Notes under the pieces: model-generated
Seen by the model: the letters and a program-made list of their open reading frames with translations, nothing else
Database searches by the model: none
What the model was told of the DNA's origin: nothing
Translations under genes and position numbers: made by a program
NCBI RefSeq assembly: GCF_900447215.1
Contig: NZ_UFYA01000001.1
Coordinates: 2,232,001-2,296,000, forward strand
Direction of reading: 5' to 3'
DNA from: Dermatophilus congolensis
GTDB lineage: Bacteria > Actinomycetota > Actinomycetes > Actinomycetales > Dermatophilaceae
DNA: 64,000 nucleotides
Shown: piece by piece, positions 58,695 to 64,000 of the stretch
Position numbering within the stretch: the stretch's first letter is position 1
Layout: every line of letters begins with the position of its first letter

Positions 58695-61600
58695 GGGCGG
58701 GTGCGCTTTCGGCGGTTGCTCAGTATGTAGGCGATTGCGCCGCTGGTCGCGATGAGGGTCAGCAGTGTTGCAGCTATGGGTGGTTCTGTGCGTGTTTCTG
58801 CGGTGGGTTGGTGGTGCGCTGAGGTGGGGGTGTTAGGCACAGCTGTTGTGTGTGGGCTGACGTGGCCGGTGCGCCAGGTGGGGTTGGGTGTGGGTAGATG
58901 CCAGGCGCTGCTGGGAATGCCTTCTGCGTTGCCTTTTCCCCATCGTTGTGTGGGTCCGTCGATAATATTTCGTGGTGGGATGAGGGTTGGGTTTGTGCTG
59001 GTGGAGTCATTGGTGGGGCGGTTTGGACGGTCTTGGTGTCCGGGGCTGCCGGGTCTGTTTGGTGGGTTTGTGGGGCCGTCTTCGGGTAGGGGTGGTAGAG
59101 GTGCAGTGGGCGAGGTAGGAGGAGCGGGTTGGGTAGGCGCAGGAGTGGGAGTTGGAGGGTCGGTAGGTATTGGGGTGGGGGCGCCGGGGTCAGCGGGGGG
59201 TACAGGTGTGGCGATGAGGGCATCAACGAGTGGGATGGTGGCGTGGGCTGGGGGTGAGAACACGTCGAGAGCTGGTTTACCGGTGGTTGGTTCTGGTGGG
59301 GTGGTGCCGTGTGCTGCTGCTGTGTTGGGCAGGGTGTGGGTTCCGGGGATGGTGAATGGGGTGATGTTTTCTGGGTTGATGGTCATTGGGGTATCGGTGG
59401 TGCAGGTGGTTGTCTCTGTGGGCGTCAGGGCTGTTTCGGTGCAGGTCACGGAGGTTTTGGCGCTTTGCAGCATGGGGTCGTTGATGCTGAGGTTGTTGAT
59501 GGTGGTGGTGCCGGTGTTGGTGACGGTGAAGGTGTAGCGGGCGGTGTCGTTGGGGTCGGCGAGGTGGTTGTGGTTGGGGTCGTAGTCGAGTTGGGCTGTT
59601 TTGGTCAGGGTCAGGGAGGTGCGGGGGGTGGTTGCCAGGTTTGTGGTGTTTGTGTCTTGGCCGGTGATGATGTCCCCTCGGTAGGTGATGGCGGTGGCTG
59701 TGGCGGTGTTAGTAATGGTGGCGCCGTTGGTGATGTCGCTGCTGGTGAGGGTGTAGACGGGGCGAGGCAGGTGGTGGATGTGCCGGGGGCGATGTCGAGG
59801 TTTCCGCAGGAGTAGGAGTTCATTTGGATGGTGGCGTCGTCAACGGTGAGGAAGCGCAGGGTGGCGTTTCCGGTGTTGGTGACGACGAATCGGTAGTGGA
59901 GCAGGTCTCCTGGGGTGGGGTGGTGGAGTTGTCGGTGTCGTCGAGTTGGTCGAAGTGTTTAGTGACGGTGAGTTTTCCGGTGGGTGTGATGGTGGTGAAG
60001 GTGTCGGTGGTGGTGGCTTCGAGGAGGGCGGGAGTGTCGTCGCTTCCGGACAAGGCGTGGCCGGTGGCGGTGTTGGTGGCGCCGAGTAGGTCAATTTCGC
60101 GTTGGGTGACGGTGTGGGCGGGGGTGGTGCAGGTGATGCTGGCTCCTGGGGCCAGGGTGGTTGTGGCCTCTTGGCACCAGGCGTGGTCGAGGCCAAGCAT
60201 GGGGTCGGTGATGGTGAGGTTGCGTAGGGTTCCGGCGCCTTCGTTGGTCAGGGTGATGGTGTAGGTGATGGTGTCGCCGAGGTTAATGCTGCCGTTGGAT
60301 GGGCCGGTGTGGGTTTTGGTGATGCTCAGGCGCGGTAGGGGGATGAGGGGGGTTGTGGTGCTGGCGGTGGGTGGGGTGAGGGTTCCTTGTGCGGGGGTGG
60401 CGGTGGCGGTGTTGGTGATGTGGCGGGCGTCGATGTCGGGTCGGGTGATGGTGTAGGGGGTTGCGGCAGTGCAGGTGAGGGTTTCGCGGGCTTGGATGGT
60501 GGTGGTTGTGGCGCCGGTGGTGTTGGTGCAGGTGATGGAGGGTAGGAGTGGGTCGGTGATGGTGAGGTCGGTCATGGGTAGGGCGGTGGGGTTAGTAACG
60601 GTGAAGGAGTAGGCGATGGTGTCGCCTTTGCTAGGGCCAGCTGGGGTATCGGGGGTGATGGTGGCTTCGGTGAGAGCACCGGCGATTTTGGTGAGGGTGA
60701 GGGTGGGTGTGTAGGTGAGGGGGGTGGTGACGCTGGGTTGGTTGGAGGTCAGTCCACCGTCGGCGGTGGCGGTAGCAACGTTGATGATTTTTCCGGCTGT
60801 GAGGTCGGCTGTAGTGATGCGGTATGGGTTGCTGAGGCGGCAGGCGGTGGATGCGCCGATGTCGAGGGTGGTTTCGTCGCAGGTGACGGTGCTTCCGGCT
60901 TTGGTATCGGTGACGGTGATGCCGGTGATGGTGGCGTTGGTGAGGTTGCGTACGCGGAAGGTGTACCAGAGGGTGTCGCCGGCGGAGTGGTCGCCGGAGC
61001 TGTCGGCGTCGATGACGGTGCCTAGTTGGGATTTTTCGAGCCAGAGGCCTGTTTTTCCGGCGATTCTGGTCAGGGTTGCGGTGGCTGAGTCGGTGATAGG
61101 GGCGGGGTCGTCGGTGCCGCCGGCGGTGCCTAGTGCGGTGGCGGTGGCGATGTTGGTGAGTCGGCCTCGGTCGATGTCGGCTTTGGTGAGGGTGTAGGTG
61201 GCGGTGCAGCTGGTGGTATCGCCGATGGCGAGATCTCCGGTGCCGCATGGTTTGTTGGTGATTCCCAGGATGGGGTCGTCGATGGTGGGTTGGCGCAGGG
61301 TTTTGTTGCCGGAGTTGGTGATGGTGAAGGTGTAGGTGATGCGGTCGCCGATGGCGGCGTTGGTGGTGAGGGCGTTGGTGTCTTGAGCGGTGGCGGTTTT
61401 GTTGAGGGTGAGTGCGGCGGTGGAGTTGACGGGCAGGGTGCTGGTGGCGGTGGTGGTGACGCGGTTGGTGGGGTCGAATCCGGCGGGCAGGGCGCTGGCG
61501 GTTGCGGTGTTGGTGATTTTTCCGGCGTTGAGGTCGGTGGTGGTGATGGTGTAGTTGCCGCGGCAGGTGGTGGTTGTTCCGGCGGGTAGGCGGTTGTTGT

Positions 61601-64000
61601 CGCAGGTGATGTTGTTGATGAGGGGGTCGGTGATGGTGAGGTCGGTGAGGGCTGTTGTTGGTGACGGTGAAGGTGTAGGGGATGGTGGATCCGGCTGTGG
61701 CGGTAGCTGGTGGGGTTCCGGTTTTGACTAGTGCGATGGCTGGTTGGGGTGGGTGGGGTGCGTCGAGGCAGGTGGTGTTGTCGTTGGTGGGTGCGTTTTC
61801 TTCTCCGGTGGGCAGGGTGGCGGTGTTGCGGATGCCGCTGCCTTGGTTGCAGTTCAGGGGCGGGGTGGCGCTGTTTGTCCACAGGAGTCGTACGCGCACG
61901 CGGTAGCGTTCGGTGGCTCCGCCGGGTAGGGGGCGCTGGGTGGTGTTGAGGAGGTAGCTGCCGTTGCCATCGTTGGGGGCGGTGCCGCTGCCGGTGATGG
62001 TGTCGCCGTCGAGGCGTACCCATTCGACTGCGGTGACTTTCATGCCAGCTGGTGGGGTGGGGGTGTCGGTGAGGGTGCTGTAGCTGCCGGTGGCTTGGCC
62101 GGTGTTGCTCACGAGGACGGAGTAGGCGGCGACCATTTCACCTGTGTCGGAGTCGGGTCCGATGACGGTGCCGGGTTGTTTGGTGATGTTGATGTAGGCC
62201 GGTTGTGGTTTTAGGGGGTGGCCAGGGCGGAGGTGGAGGTGACGGTGGTTCCGGAGGTTTGTCCGGTTCCGGTGACGGTGGCGGTGTTGGTGATGGTGGT
62301 GCCGTTGTCGGTGTCGGTTGTGGTCCAGGTGAGGGTGTCTGTGCAGGTGTAGGTCCAGGTTTCGTAGGTGTCGAGGATGGTGTCTTTGTTGGTGTCGCCG
62401 TTGGTGAGTGTGGGGTTGGTGCAGGTGTAGGGGGCGATGGGGGTGGAGCCGCGGGTGGCGTTGTCGGTGAGGGTGATTCCGGCGAGGGGTTCGGCTCCGA
62501 TGTTGGCGACTGTGTAGGTGTAGGTGATGGGTGCGCTGCCGGTGATGGAGGGGGTGTTGGCGGTTTTGTCGATTGTGATGGCGGGTCGGGCGATGCGTAC
62601 GGAGGTGGGGTCGGTGGCGCCGGGGGCGGAGGGGTCGTCGGAGAGGAGGCCGTTGGTGTAGGTGGTGCTGGTGAGGGTGGCTTGGTTGGTGATGCTGGTG
62701 GTCTGGGGGCTGGTGTTGTTGACGGTTACGGTGAATCTGATGGTGGCGGTGGAGAAGGCGGGGATGATGCCGGCGCGGGTGGTGTTGTTGGCGTGGATTT
62801 CGCGGGTGGTGGTGTAGGGCATGGTGCCGTTGGTGTCGGCGATTTTGATGCCGTTGAGGGTGGTGCTGCCGGGTAGGTAGGTGGTTCCGGCGGGGATGTT
62901 TTCTTGGAGTCGTACGTCGACTGCTGCCAGGCCGCCGAGGTTGCGGGCTTCGATTTCGTAGGTGATGGTGTCGCCGGGTTTGACTGCCGGGGTTGGGGTG
63001 TCGGCGCGTTTGATGAGGTGGAGTCGCGACAGGGGTTGTGCGCAGGAGCCGAGGTCGCCGATGGATCCGTTGCCTGCGCTGGGGGCGGCGGAGATGCGGG
63101 TGGCTTGGCCGGTGGCGATGTCGACTTCGTAGAGGGTGTTGGTGGCGGTGGTGGAGGATGCGGCTCCGGCGGAGGCGAGGAGTTTTCCTGTGGAGCTGAA
63201 GGCCAGGCCGGTGTAGAAGCCGCCGTCGGTGGGGCGGTTCATGAGGCCGACGATGACGGGGGTGGGGGCGGGTTTGATGCTTTCGTTGGCGTTGATGCTC
63301 AGTAGGTAGGTGGTGTTGGTGCCGGTGTTGGCGGCAAGTAACCATAGGTCGCCGTTGCCGCTGGTGACGAGGTCGCCGGCGCTGAGGTTTTTGATTTGGT
63401 CGGCGGTGAGGGTTGTTTTTCCGTCGGTGCTGCTGGCGGCGGTGAGGGTGTGGGCTGTCCAGGTGGTGGTTCCTGGGGCTAGGGAGTAGAGGATGCCGTT
63501 GGTGGCCCAGGACCATAGGGTGCCGTTTCGGCTGGCGGCGAGGCGGACGCTGGTGGTGGCGGTGGTGTTGGTGGTGATGCGGGTGGCGGTTCCGGTGGTG
63601 GTGTCTAGGCGCCAGAGTCCGCCGTAGTTGTTTCCGGCTTTGCTGGGGATGAAGTAGATGTGGTTGGGGTTGGCGGGGTTGACGTCCAGGGCTGCGGAGG
63701 AGTCGTAGGCGCCGTTGGTGAGTTGGGAGATGGTCCAGCGGGGTTGCATGGCGGAGGTGGGTTGGGTGCCGAGGGTGCCGATGCGTCCGGTGTCGCTGTT
63801 GTTGAGTAGGGATGAGTACCAGAGGGTGTCACATTGGCTTGTGGTGAGGGTGATGGCGGTGGTGGCTTGTGCGGTGGATTCGTGCCAGGTGTTGGTGGTG
63901 TTGTAGGTGGTGAAGGTGGCGGTGATGGTGGTGTCCAGGGCGATGCCGGCGAAGAAGTCGCAGCTGAAGTTGGCGGTTTTTCCTGCTTCTATGTACCAGC
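58691..64000 (-). pseudogene. Giant DUF11-repeat surface protein with propeller-like N-terminal part; four frame breaks, start outside window
   Basis: The frame is open to the window edge (64000), so the start is missing. About 1770 residues are visible. The N-terminal visible part (to about 63,050) has blade-like repeats such as LALDVNPANPNHIYFIPS and GGLWRLDTTTG. Then about nine DUF11 domains follow, each with a TNTGxxTLxxLTITDP-like line, a TITxxDIxxGxITNTATAT line and a Cys pair. The C-terminus is Pro/Thr-rich and ends with one membrane helix (IAATLLTLIATSGAIAYIL) and RRKRTRP; no LPXTG is present. Coding jumps frame near 62,214, 61,650, 59,915 and 59,760. Three of the four breaks are one C missing from a C-run. 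With repairs it would be a complete cell-surface adhesin-like protein. Confidence 0.78.

Noticed and set aside
58691-59473. LPXTG sortase motif at the end of the DUF11 protein.
   Set aside because: No LPxTG-like sequence is present before the last helix; only a membrane helix and a basic tail are seen.
60631-63516. Long His/Arg-rich open frame (about 961 codons) on the minus strand over the DUF11 gene.
   Set aside because: Most of it is an alternative frame. Only a middle part (about 62,213 to 61,655) is true DUF11 coding, which I explain by frame breaks.

Overview
The window is GC-rich, densely coding bacterial DNA. It carries PadR, TetR and IclR regulators, MFS and ABC exporters, an aerobic-type cobaltochelatase CobN beside ChlD/ChlI AAA+ subunits, a SWIM-SNF2 helicase and frequent GTG starts with 1-4 base overlaps. 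This fits an actinobacterium of the Micrococcales type. A Dermatophilus-like relative is my guess, because several secreted proteases are present, but nothing here proves the genus. I see no tRNA, rRNA, CRISPR array or prophage.

Layout. 1-6.1 kb: a cut-off BadF/BadG-type kinase, a ThrE-type exporter, a GNAT acetyltransferase, an IS110 remnant, a leaderless-looking padR operon, and tetR overlapping a truncated MFS pseudogene. 6.3-11.2 kb: FAD-dependent dehydrogenase, UppP, a VOC protein, a YdcF-like protein and a lactonase-fold protein. 11.2-19.6 kb: SWIM-SNF2 helicase, IclR regulator, thioesterase, PutP, an unknown protein and a frameshifted DUF418 membrane protein. 19.6-32.4 kb: a one-module A-T-TE enzyme, secreted proteins, two CrcB genes (one frameshifted), an ABC exporter, a small ORF coupled to a shortened MFS transporter, an adaptor/FtsX-type permease pair without ATPase, and a Nudix hydrolase. 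32.6-42 kb: a hydrolase-like protein, a DUF808 protein, a secreted S1 protease, and a 1363-residue fusion of a repetitive disordered region to an AAHS-type transporter, translationally coupled to a lipoprotein esterase. 42-53.8 kb: glutaminase-STAS, CobN, a polysaccharide deacetylase, a degenerate helicase without a standard start codon, ChlD and ChlI. 54-58.7 kb: secreted M1 and M28 peptidases, a membrane protein with Trp-Pro repeats, and a YciI-like protein. 58.7-64 kb: a very large DUF11-repeat surface protein with four frame breaks, whose start lies outside the window.

How the genes work together. CobN with ChlI/ChlD is the expected actinobacterial cobalt-insertion machine for cobalamin. 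The secreted peptidases (S1, M1, M28), the deacetylase and the DUF11 protein form an exported protein-degrading and cell-surface set. The AAHS-type transporter plus esterase suggests cleavage of an ester followed by uptake of an organic acid. At least five frame breaks (DUF418, crcB1, DUF11 protein) are each repaired by restoring one C to a C-run on the coding strand, so base-calling error must be excluded before calling these genes dead.

The most unusual items are the MFS fusion with nested 141- and 267-bp repeats, the helicase-like gene whose only plausible start is ATC behind a consensus ribosome binding site, and the exporter-like module lacking an ATPase.
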